DNA of 64,000 nucleotides, taken from contig NZ_CP116384.1 of the NCBI RefSeq assembly GCF_028201475.1, positions 1,116,001 to 1,180,000 of the forward strand, in the 5' to 3' direction. Shown piece by piece: positions 1 through 7,835 of this stretch (positions within the stretch are counted from its first letter, which is position 1; every line of letters begins with the position of its first letter). The stretch is from Vibrio sp. SCSIO 43137 (GTDB taxonomy: Bacteria > Pseudomonadota > Gammaproteobacteria > Enterobacterales > Vibrionaceae). The notes beneath the pieces were generated by a model. It did not search any database. It saw nothing but the letters and a program-made list of their open reading frames with translations, and was not told where the DNA came from. The position numbers were made by a program, and so were the translations under genes.

Positions 1-2
1 TT

Positions 3-743
3 ATTTTAAGGAGACCCAAACCAAACAAAGCCGACTACGGCCTGATCGCTACCCTGTTTATCTGGGTGTTGTTAATGCTATTTGAGCTGGAAGTATCGGA
101 AGTCACAAACACCAAAAACTATTTTTACAGTGATATTATGTTGTTTCAGCTTATCTTTCTGCCCGCCTATATTTTCGGCTTCACCATTTTCCTGCTGGCC
201 AGCTATCTGATGGACAGTAATGCCCTGCTGGAAAAACTGGCCACCAAAGATGAACTTACCGATATGCTTAACCGGCGGGCACTATTTGATCAAATTTCTT
301 CTCAGGCCTCTTATCTGAAAAGAAAAAACAGTTGTGCTTCCGTTGTAATCGCCGATATTGATCACTTCAAAAAGATCAATGACAGCTATGGCCATGAAGC
401 CGGGGATGTCGCTATTAAGCAGTTTGCAGCAACCATTCACTCATCCGTAAGGGGTTATGATATTGCAGCCAGATACGGCGGAGAGGAGTTTCTGATATTT
501 CTGCCGGGGGCTGACACAGAAACCGCCAGTGCAGTAGCAGAACGGATCAGAAAAGAGACTGAACAACAGCCGTTAGATTATCAGGGAAAATCAATTCCGT
601 TTACTGCCAGTTTTGGGGTTTCTGAATACGATTTAACCGACAGTTCTGATGTTTCAATTGCAAGGGCTGACAAGGCGCTTTATCAGTCTAAATCTCTGGG
701 ACGGAATCAGATTACCATCTATGACTCGGCCAATGATTTGTGA
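3..743 (+). CDS. Membrane diguanylate cyclase (GGDEF), 5' end cut off
   Basis: The C-terminal GGDEF domain should make cyclic di-GMP from two GTP. The catalytic motif is GGEEF, an accepted active variant, and an RGYD sequence five residues upstream forms the RxxD inhibitory I-site, so product feedback is expected. No EAL domain follows. The reading frame stays open to the first bases of the window, so the ATG at 66 is probably internal and the real N-terminus lies outside. The visible N-terminal part has a hydrophobic stretch around the 66 ATG and a second membrane segment (FQLIFLPAYIFGFTIFLLAS), so this is an inner-membrane enzyme with an unseen sensor half. Confidence 0.88.
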   Translation: MLRRPKPNKADYGLIATLFIWVLLMLFELEVSEVTNTKNYFYSDIMLFQLIFLPAYIFGFTIFLLASYLMDSNALLEKLATKDELTDMLNRRALFDQISSQASYLKRKNSCASVVIADIDHFKKINDSYGHEAGDVAIKQFAATIHSSVRGYDIAARYGGEEFLIFLPGADTETASAVAERIRKETEQQPLDYQGKSIPFTASFGVSEYDLTDSSDVSIARADKALYQSKSLGRNQITIYDSANDL

Positions 744-783
744 ACATAACAATAACTAAGGTCGTCCTCTGGCTTAAGGGCAC

Positions 784-808
784 AAAAAAACCGGAGTTTT
801 CGCTCCGG
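784..808 (-). terminator. Rho-independent terminator of the DUF805 gene
   Basis: Read on the minus strand this is a CCGGAG / CTCCGG stem with a short loop followed by seven T. It lies just past the stop of the DUF805 gene. Confidence 0.8.
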
Positions 809-819
809 CTCTCTCTGAA

Positions 820-1206
820 TTAAAACTTCAGGCTGTTGAAGCATATCTCTTTTGGATCGGCTCCGAAGCGGTTATCCCCCATGGTGCCGTCTTTGGCAAA
901 AAAGAACAGAAGGATCAGGAAACCGATTAAAGGAATAAACAGTAGCAAAGCCCACCATCCGCTGCGATCAGAGTCATGCAGACGACGGACAGAAACAGCG
1001 AGGCTAGGAACAATAATCAACAAAGAGTAGATACCACTCAAAACCCCTGAGTTTAGATCAGCACTTATCCAGCCCATTTGAAGGTCAACAAAGCTCAGTA
1101 GTATTGCCACCAGAAAATTAAACAGGAAGAAATACCAGTACTCTTTTCGCCTTGCCCTTCCCCTGAACGTTAACCCCTTTCTGAGGGCTGTAAAATACCA
1201 CTTCAT
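820..1206 (-). CDS. DUF805 family membrane protein
   Basis: A 128-residue protein with the DUF805 pattern: an amphipathic start ending in FRGRARRKEYWYF, then about four hydrophobic segments, with the typical VRRLHDSDRSGWW sequence between the second and third. The length matches the family. DUF805 proteins are inner-membrane proteins without an assigned biochemical role. The gene stands alone, convergent with the upstream GGDEF gene, and has its own terminator. Confidence 0.85.
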   Translation of the reverse strand: MKWYFTALRKGLTFRGRARRKEYWYFFLFNFLVAILLSFVDLQMGWISADLNSGVLSGIYSLLIIVPSLAVSVRRLHDSDRSGWWALLLFIPLIGFLILLFFFAKDGTMGDNRFGADPKEICFNSLKF

Positions 1207-1419
1207 ACTTTTGTCCGATCAGCTAATTAGTTGAATAATCTGTCAACATACCACAAAAGAGCTAGGGCGATAGATTTGTCATTAGAAACTATGCGGTATG
1301 TCGTTTTCTGCACGATAGAAGCTCAGTTACGAGAAGTTGTGCATTTTCTCAGCTTAAGCTCACCCAGTTAACTATGTTTAAGATACCAGCAGGCATATAT
1401 CGTCATTTATTTATGGATA

Positions 1420-1434
1420 TGAGAATGGTTATCA
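1420..1434 (+). promoter_or_regulatory. Fur-box-like palindrome
   Basis: The 15-mer TGAGAATGGTTATCA differs from the 7-1-7 Fur consensus (TGATAAT-N-ATTATCA) at two positions. It lies 35 bp before the phosphohexomutase start, a place that would block transcription. Assignment by inspection only. Confidence 0.45.
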
Positions 1435-1468
1435 TTTAGCATAAAGAAAAAAACGATAGGTAACAATT

Positions 1469-3169
1469 ATGATGAACTCCATTGAAACTTGGTTAACCCG
1501 CGATCCGGATCCAAGAACACGCGAAGAACTTCAGCAACTCATTGATGCAGATAACCGTGCCGAACTGGCAGACAGGTTTAGCGGAAGGCTGGCATTTGGT
1601 ACTGCCGGTCTGCGGGGACTGGTCGGGTGTGGCCCCAACCGTATGAACAAGCTTGTTATTCAGGAAACAGCCACCGGACTTGGTCACTATCTGATAGACA
1701 AAGTTGAACACGCTTCTACCCGCGGCGTGGTAGTCGGTTATGACGGGCGTCTTGACTCAAAGGCATTTGCCCATGATACCGCAGCGGTTCTTACCGCTCT
1801 TGGCATTAAAGTTTACCTTACCCATAAAGTGGCTGCCACTCCTGTAGTCGCTTATGGTGTAAAAAAATTTAACGCCGCTGCCGCCGTCGTAGTCACCGCC
1901 AGTCATAACCCGCCACAATATAACGGGTTTAAGGTTTACTGGGAAAACGGTGCACAAATTATCCCTCCACATGACAGCGGTATCGCAGCAAAAATTGAAC
2001 AGGCCACTCAAAAGCCAATTCCGCTAATGTCCCTCGATGACGCTGAAAAACACGGCAAGCTTATCTGGCTGGGTGACGACTACTACGAGTCTTACCGTCA
2101 GTCCGTTAACGCCATCCCTTACCTTTCACCGCCGGATTATAAGCATGTTTCAGTGGCTTATACCGCAATGCACGGTGTGGGAGCGGATTTAGCTGAAACC
2201 CTACTTAACGATGCAGGCTTTGATCAGGTCTACAGTGTTAGTGAACAGAGAGAACCCGACGGTCACTTCCCTACCGTAAACTTCCCTAACCCGGAAGAAA
2301 AAGGGGCTATGGATATGGTAATTGACCTAGCCGCTTCAGTGAACGCAGAGCTGGCTTGTGCTAATGACCCGGATGCCGACCGTTTTGCCGTTGCGGTTCG
2401 AAAAGAGGACTCTGGTTACCAGATGCTGACGGGTGATCAGGTCGGTATTCTGTTGGGCGAATACCTGTTAACCCATTCAGATGCCAGTAAAATGCTAGTG
2501 GGTAACACCATTGTATCTTCACGTCTGCTTGGCGAAATCGCCAAAGAAAAAGGGGCAAGTTACTACCAGACCCTTACGGGTTTTAAATGGCTGACTAACG
2601 TTGCCATGGCGAAAGAAGACGAAGAACACCATTTCTTATTTGCCTACGAAGAAGCCCTGGGATACACCATTGGCAATAATGTCTGGGACAAAGACGGACT
2701 CTCTGCACTAGTGGCTTTCGCACAACTTGCCGATCAACTGAAAAAGCGCACCCTTACTATCTGGGATCAGTTAGAGGAGATTTACCGGCGACATGGCTTT
2801 TACCTGAATCAACAGCGCAGTATTGCCCTTGATCCGGCGGCTCCGCCAATCGGTGACAAGCTACGCGCTAATCCGCCGAGTGACATTAATGGTGTGAAGA
2901 TAGTGACCACTGAAGATCTGAAAGCTTCCCTCCGTTTCTCTGCCGACGGTTCAACAGAAGCCATCGACCTGCCCGCCAGTGATGTTCTTATCTACCACCT
3001 TGAAGACAAATCCCGCGTTATTGTGCGCCCTTCAGGCACGGAACCTAAGATTAAGTGTTACTACGAAGTAGTCACTGAATTTAACAGTGAAATGAGCTAT
3101 GAGGATGCGAGTAAAGCCGCCGAAGAGAAAATGAGCCAGTTAATTATTGCTCATCAGGCAACACTTTAA
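1469..3169 (+). CDS. Phosphoglucomutase/phosphomannomutase family enzyme
   Basis: A 566-residue alpha-D-phosphohexomutase that interconverts hexose 1- and 6-phosphates in the cytoplasm. All four family signatures are visible: the phosphoserine loop TASHNPPQYNGFKVYW, the Mg-binding DPDADR loop, the sugar-binding loop with AYEEALGY, and the C-terminal phosphate-binding RPSGTEPKIKCYY. The N-terminal FGTAGLRG is typical of the ~560-residue PgcA/PGM2-like branch rather than the ~450-residue CpsG branch. Substrate preference (glucose, mannose or pentose phosphate) cannot be told from sequence. A Fur-like site lies upstream. Confidence 0.92.
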   Translation: MMNSIETWLTRDPDPRTREELQQLIDADNRAELADRFSGRLAFGTAGLRGLVGCGPNRMNKLVIQETATGLGHYLIDKVEHASTRGVVVGYDGRLDSKAFAHDTAAVLTALGIKVYLTHKVAATPVVAYGVKKFNAAAAVVVTASHNPPQYNGFKVYWENGAQIIPPHDSGIAAKIEQATQKPIPLMSLDDAEKHGKLIWLGDDYYESYRQSVNAIPYLSPPDYKHVSVAYTAMHGVGADLAETLLNDAGFDQVYSVSEQREPDGHFPTVNFPNPEEKGAMDMVIDLAASVNAELACANDPDADRFAVAVRKEDSGYQMLTGDQVGILLGEYLLTHSDASKMLVGNTIVSSRLLGEIAKEKGASYYQTLTGFKWLTNVAMAKEDEEHHFLFAYEEALGYTIGNNVWDKDGLSALVAFAQLADQLKKRTLTIWDQLEEIYRRHGFYLNQQRSIALDPAAPPIGDKLRANPPSDINGVKIVTTEDLKASLRFSADGSTEAIDLPASDVLIYHLEDKSRVIVRPSGTEPKIKCYYEVVTEFNSEMSYEDASKAAEEKMSQLIIAHQATL

Positions 3170-3257
3170 CCTCTGAATACTCTTCTCCTGTCAGGCTGCT
3201 GCCGGGAGAAGGGTTGAACTGAGAACAAGACGCATCTCAAATATTGTCTATTATAGG

Positions 3258-3307
3258 TTGAGTGAACACTTGTACGCTGATATTCTGGCGTACAAGTGTT
3301 CACTCAA
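3258..3307. promoter_or_regulatory. Perfect 20 bp inverted repeat, candidate double FabR/DesT operator
   Basis: Left arm 3258-3277 (TTGAGTGAACACTTGTACGC) and right arm 3288-3307 are exact reverse complements around a 10 bp spacer. Each arm contains AGTGAACACTTGTACGC, which resembles the FabR and DesT operators that control unsaturated fatty acid genes. It ends 14 bp before the desaturase ATG at 3322. The repeat could also fold as an mRNA hairpin. Confidence 0.6.
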
Positions 3308-3321
3308 ATGGCATAAGGACA

Positions 3322-4449
3322 ATGAATTCGAGTCAAAAACCCCCGCTAATATGGCTGAATATCGCACTGTTTGTGATTACCGCCCTATTGGCACTCATCG
3401 CCACCCCGATATATGGCCACATAAACGGCTTCGGCTGGCCTCACCTGATCTGGTTTTTAATTACCTTTAGTTACTGTAATCTCTCAATCACTGCCGGATA
3501 TCACAGGCTATGGGCACATAAAGCCTATGAAGCTCATACGTCTCTTCGCTGGTTGTACGCTATCGGCGGTGCATTTGCCCTGCAGAACAGTGCTCTGCAC
3601 TGGTCTTCCGATCACCGGCCACACCATAAGTTTGTAGACAACAATGACAAAGATCCCTACTCCGCTAAGCGCGGATTCTGGTTCTCTCATATTGGCTGGA
3701 TGCTGAGACACTATAATCAGGATAGCTACTCTGACTACAGTAACTGCCGCGACCTGCAAAAAGATAAGATTGTTATGTGGCAACATAAACACTATCTGGC
3801 TCTCGCTATTCTGACTAACCTTGGTATTCCGTTACTGTTAGGCGTGATTTATCAGGATATTATTGGCACGCTACTGGTTGTTGGTGCATTGCGGCTTTTC
3901 CTTAGCCACCACTCTACCTTCTTTATTAATTCACTGGCGCATATCTGGGGTTCACAGCCTTACACGGTGAAAAATAGCGCCCGCGATAACGGCATTCTGG
4001 CCTTTTTCACTTTTGGTGAGGGCTACCATAATTTCCACCATATCTTCGAAGGTGATTACCGTAACGGCATCCGCTGGTGGCAATACGATCCGACAAAGTG
4101 GCTTATCAAGACTTGTCACTGGCTTGGGCTGGCGAAAAACCTGCGTATCACACCTGCTATACGGATTGAAAAAGCCAAAGCTCAGGTAATGCTGGCAAAA
4201 GCGACTCAGAATCTGGCACTGAAGCCAAACAGGCAGCATATCAGCCAGAGACTACAGCAAGAGTTTGATACTCTGTTCAGCTGTATGAGTGACTACTATT
4301 CAGTGAAGAAAAAGTTGGTTGAGTGTAAAAAAGAGAAACTCTCCCAGCGTTATGAGCACTCTGTCGCCAAGCTTGAGTATCAGCAGATAAAAATGCGTTT
4401 CCACCAGCAGAGAGCCTTATGGCAACAACTGGTTAAACAGTACGCATAA
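3322..4449 (+). CDS. Acyl-CoA/acyl-lipid delta-9 fatty acid desaturase
   Basis: A 375-residue integral membrane di-iron desaturase that puts a cis double bond into saturated acyl chains. The three histidine boxes are present: HRLWAH, HRPHHKF and HNFHH. Hydrophobic segments lie before box 1 and between boxes 2 and 3. The start at 3322 is chosen because AAGGA lies just before it; the longer frame from 3262 would run through the operator-like inverted repeat. Unusually, about 90 residues of charged, probably coiled-coil sequence follow the enzyme core (from about IEKAKAQVMLAK to the end). A terminator follows immediately. Confidence 0.92.
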   Translation: MNSSQKPPLIWLNIALFVITALLALIATPIYGHINGFGWPHLIWFLITFSYCNLSITAGYHRLWAHKAYEAHTSLRWLYAIGGAFALQNSALHWSSDHRPHHKFVDNNDKDPYSAKRGFWFSHIGWMLRHYNQDSYSDYSNCRDLQKDKIVMWQHKHYLALAILTNLGIPLLLGVIYQDIIGTLLVVGALRLFLSHHSTFFINSLAHIWGSQPYTVKNSARDNGILAFFTFGEGYHNFHHIFEGDYRNGIRWWQYDPTKWLIKTCHWLGLAKNLRITPAIRIEKAKAQVMLAKATQNLALKPNRQHISQRLQQEFDTLFSCMSDYYSVKKKLVECKKEKLSQRYEHSVAKLEYQQIKMRFHQQRALWQQLVKQYA

Positions 4450-4472
4450 GATAATTCAGCACAGTAATCTAA

Positions 4473-4501
4473 AACGGTGACTAAATGGTCACCGTTTTTT
4501 T
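4473..4501 (+). terminator. Rho-independent terminator of the desaturase gene
   Basis: AACGGTGAC / GTCACCGTT stem with a 6-base loop and a run of seven T. Confidence 0.88.
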
Positions 4502-5231
4502 ATCTTCCTCCGGCGATATCAATAAAGGCTCCGGTCACGTATGAAGCCTCATCAGATAACAGCCATGCAATAGACTGGGCAACCTCTTGCGGCGTTCCTC
4601 CTCGCTGCAACGGAATCTGCTTCGCCAGCCTGTCGACTCTTCCCGGCTCCCCCCCATCGGCATGCATCTCAGTATAAATAAAGCCCGGCCTCACCCCGTT
4701 TACCCGAATCCCTTCAGCTGCCAGCTCCAGAGACAAACCTTTAGTTAATTAATCCATCGCACCTTTCGATGCAGCATAGTCAACGTACTCAAACGGCGCT
4801 CCGGTTCTCGATGCCGCAGACGAGACGTTAACAATGGCACCACTAGACCCGCATTGATTTATAAACGCCTTCGAACATAGAAAACAACTGCCAACATTGC
4901 TCTGCATCACTTCATTAAAACGCTGATAACTGATATCTGAAAACTGTGACTGAGTAAACAGAACACCGGCATTGTTAACCAGATGAGTCACCATTCCATA
5001 TGTTAGGTTTACTGCGGCAAACAGCGCCTCAACATCAGATTCATCGGTCACATCTGCCTGAAAAGCAAATGCTTCTCCGCCACTTTCAAATATCCGGCTG
5101 ACAACTTTCTCCGCTTCTGCAACATTTTTTCTGTAGTTGACGCACACCTTGTACCCTTGCTCAGCAAGCAAAACCGATGTAGCGGCGCCAATCCCCCTGC
5201 TGCCACCTGTCACAATCACAACCTTATTCAT
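4500..5231 (-). pseudogene. SDR-family oxidoreductase split by an in-frame stop
   Basis: The two halves, read in one frame, make a normal 243-codon short-chain dehydrogenase of the FabG/glucose-dehydrogenase type. The N-terminal half has the NAD(P) motif TGGSRGIG, the NNAG motif and the catalytic YAASK (YxxxK). A TAA (plus strand 4749-4751) replaces the codon after GAMD. The frame continues without shift into LTKGLSLELAAEGIRVN and ends in the family-typical YVTGAFIDIAGGR. One base change (for example TCA to TAA) would explain it. A truncated 160-residue product would lack the C-terminal dimerisation and substrate region. A sequencing error is the main alternative. Confidence 0.85.
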
Positions 5232-5438
5232 TTAACTTCCTTATCTGATACGAACCGTTAGCCAGCAGCGTTGTTACATAATAGTCACAATAACTAACCA
5301 TCAGAGTTTTGCCATTAACTCAGGGGTTAGAAGATTGATATTCATATCAAATCCGTTTAGTTTATAAAGTAACAAAAATCTAACAAAGTGCCGTTAAAAT
5401 GTCAGCTTTGTTAGATTAAATTTAGGTCAGAAGAAATG

Positions 5439-5990
5439 TTACTTGCCCAACATCCGGGTCATGGTTTTATCTTTATCTACGATGTGGTGTTTCAATGCTC
5501 CGGCAATATGCAGCAGCAGTGCAGCGGGAAGAAGCGTTGAGCCAACAGCATCATGTACCGCTCCGCCAATACTCTCTAGCATAGGGTAAACCACAAGCGG
5601 TTCCTCTGAGTTAAGCGGGTTTTCTACCGATGCAATAATTTCATAGTCGAAGAAAGACAGGCCATGTCCGCCCCCCAATGCCATTAAGATACCGGAGAGC
5701 GGCATAAGTACCGTAGCCAGAATCAGAAGCCAGTGAACGGCTTTACCACTGATTTTCTCAAACTTGCTGTAGTCACCGACACTTTCAGGCCAGCCATTGG
5801 CATAGCGCCATATTACTCTCGGGATCACCAGTGCGACGATAGCCACACCGAAAGACGTATGGGAATCAAATAACCAGCGTATTTCAACATCATCCATCAC
5901 TAAGCCCGACACCAACATGTAGATCATCAAAACACCTACCAGCCAATGCAGGCTAATGGTGATAAAAGAAAGTTTCTCTTTGCTATCCAT
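5439..5990 (-). CDS. Cytochrome b561 family protein
   Basis: A 183-residue di-heme membrane cytochrome of the CybB/YodB type, which passes electrons between the quinone pool and periplasmic acceptors. Four hydrophobic helices each carry a candidate heme histidine: His15 in ISLHWLVG, one in SHTSFGVAIV, one in AVHWLLILAT and one in LLLHIAGALKHH. It is divergent from the polyferredoxin gene, with a 292 bp gap between them. AGAAG before the ATG acts as the ribosome binding site. Confidence 0.9.
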   Translation of the reverse strand: MDSKEKLSFITISLHWLVGVLMIYMLVSGLVMDDVEIRWLFDSHTSFGVAIVALVIPRVIWRYANGWPESVGDYSKFEKISGKAVHWLLILATVLMPLSGILMALGGGHGLSFFDYEIIASVENPLNSEEPLVVYPMLESIGGAVHDAVGSTLLPAALLLHIAGALKHHIVDKDKTMTRMLGK

Positions 5991-6282
5991 AATTTTTACT
6001 TCTCAAAAGGTCATTTAAAGGGAGCCTGATAGTAAGAGAATAGGTTTGAATAACCGATGAATCGGATTGTTCATCTTGGGTTCATATTACTTAAACCACA
6101 GTATAAATAAGGAATTAAAACATTGAAAAACCTGAGCTGACGTTCAAATTTTACCTCTAAAGTATTAGAGCAAAACGTGCAGAAATTAATATGTATCAAT
6201 GAAACGTACGATGTCGGTTTTAATCACGCATTAGCAATGCCGAAGCGCTTATAATGCCAGCAAAACATTTGATGGTACTGTC

Positions 6283-7497
6283 GTGACTTTTATTGAATCC
6301 ATTACGCTGATGCTGGCTCTTGTTTATAGTGTCAGCCTGCTTTATACCAGCGGTAAAAAACTTGGTGCTGCCGTTACCGCTCTTGTTGTCGTTGGTGCTT
6401 CAGCCGCGACACTGTACTGGCCCCTGATGCTATCTCTGGTACTGGCGACAGTACTGATCACCGCTTTCCATCACTTCTACCCTCAAATGGCTCAGGCTAA
6501 CCAAAGGCCGGATATCCTGCGCAATGCCTGCCAGCATGCAATGGCATTGTCGTTTTTCTTTGTCGCAATTCAATATGCGGTGCACACCGCTTTTCTGGCG
6601 GCTAAAGTCTCACCCGGATTTATGCGCCCTGATGTTACCGACGCGTTTCTTCCTATCGCAGCAGCCATTGAGCTGAAGGCAATTGCTGTTCTGGGCTACT
6701 GGGATCCAGTCCACCCGGCAGGGGCGGTAATGCTTCTGACAGTAATGGTGACTGGCATTCTCTGTAAAAGGGCATTTTGTGGCTGGATTTGTCCCGTAGG
6801 ATTAGCGGGTGAATACATCTTTAACTGGCGCAAAAAGCTGATTAAAGGAAACTATCCGGTACCTGCATGGCTGGACTGGCCGTTACGCATGTTTAAGTAT
6901 CTGCTGCTGGCCTTTTTTACCTTTATCTCTGTTGGAATGCATCCGCTAGCCATCCCTTATTACCTGAATGGTAACTATCACAAAATAGCCGATGTAAAAA
7001 CCGCCTGGCTTTTTGTTGAACCGGGATTAATCACCTTGTCGGTACTCGCTCTGTTTCTCCTGCTGGCGGCGTGGCGTAAACGGGCATTTTGCCGCTACTT
7101 TTGCCCTTACGGTGCACTACTCGGGCTAGTCAGCTTTTTAAGTCCGTTTAAGATTCGCAGGGAAAAGAACCACTGTCTTAATGAGCGAGGAGATATTAAC
7201 TGCGATAAATGTACCCGTGCCTGTCCTTCTAACATTATTGTGCATACCGCAAGCCAGATCCGCACTGACGAATGTCAGGCCTGTATGCGCTGCGTATCTG
7301 CCTGCCCTAAAAAACAAGCCCTTGGTTTTAAAACCCGCAATGGCTGGCAGCTTTCGCCTAAGCATCTGATGGTGTTAGTTTTCACTATTATGTTCGGCAT
7401 TCCGCTGGTCGCATTCAGTTTTGACTTCTGGCATAGCCAGACCAGTGATGAAGTGAGGATATATCTGATTCAGATGATGGACTCGATAAGTTATTAA
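6283..7497 (+). CDS. NapH/CcoG-like membrane polyferredoxin
   Basis: A 404-residue inner-membrane iron-sulfur protein. Several helices occupy the N-terminal half. They are followed by the two membrane-edge motifs CGWICPVG and CRYFCPYG, typical of NapH/NosR/CcoG-type proteins, and then two 4Fe-4S ferredoxin motifs (CDKCTRACP and CQACMRCVSACPK). Such proteins carry electrons from quinol toward periplasmic or assembly targets. The start is a GTG at 6283 with a weak Shine-Dalgarno; an ATG at 6310 is an alternative. Its real partner is unknown, since no nap, nos or cco genes are nearby. Confidence 0.85.
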   Translation: MTFIESITLMLALVYSVSLLYTSGKKLGAAVTALVVVGASAATLYWPLMLSLVLATVLITAFHHFYPQMAQANQRPDILRNACQHAMALSFFFVAIQYAVHTAFLAAKVSPGFMRPDVTDAFLPIAAAIELKAIAVLGYWDPVHPAGAVMLLTVMVTGILCKRAFCGWICPVGLAGEYIFNWRKKLIKGNYPVPAWLDWPLRMFKYLLLAFFTFISVGMHPLAIPYYLNGNYHKIADVKTAWLFVEPGLITLSVLALFLLLAAWRKRAFCRYFCPYGALLGLVSFLSPFKIRREKNHCLNERGDINCDKCTRACPSNIIVHTASQIRTDECQACMRCVSACPKKQALGFKTRNGWQLSPKHLMVLVFTIMFGIPLVAFSFDFWHSQTSDEVRIYLIQMMDSISY

Positions 7498-7515
7498 GTC
7501 ATTAGCTGATTTTGC

Positions 7516-7557
7516 ACACCCTAAGTACCAGTAATGGGGGTTTAGCACTTAGGGTGT
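7516..7557. repeat. 11 bp perfect inverted repeat between convergent genes
   Basis: ACACCCTAAGT at 7516-7526 and ACTTAGGGTGT at 7547-7557, separated by 20 bp, lie in the gap between the polyferredoxin and DUF1059 genes. It may stop transcription from both sides, although there is no clear T run. Confidence 0.5.
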
Positions 7558-7565
7558 TGCTCTGA

Positions 7566-7760
7566 TTATTCAGGCGGAGTCCCCTCCTTAAACTCCTTCA
7601 TTATATTTTCACGAAATTCAGGTGTATCTTCATAGCCATGAACTTTACATCCATGCTCTACCACTGCCTGTAGTAGTTCTTCTTTTGTATCTGCAGCCAA
7701 CGCAACAGAACAGCTTATATCACCCGGATAATCCCGGCAGTCGATATAATATCTGGACAT
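7566..7760 (-). CDS. DUF1059 family small protein
   Basis: A 64-residue protein with the DUF1059 pattern: an N-terminal DCRDYPGD segment, a conserved Cys in DISCSVALAADTKEELL, and His-Gly near the C-terminal end of the core (VEHGCKVHGY). The function of the family is unknown. It is a single gene convergent with the polyferredoxin. Confidence 0.8.
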   Translation of the reverse strand: MSRYYIDCRDYPGDISCSVALAADTKEELLQAVVEHGCKVHGYEDTPEFRENIMKEFKEGTPPE

Positions 7761-7835
7761 AACCCGACCCTCTTCGTTTCACAAATATGATGAGCAAAAG
7801 CATCCATATACTCATCAGCCTATAAGAGCGAAACG

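Noticed and set aside
4500..4736. Separate short SDR-like gene
   Set aside because: It is in the same frame as the upstream half and simply follows the in-frame stop; treated as one broken gene.
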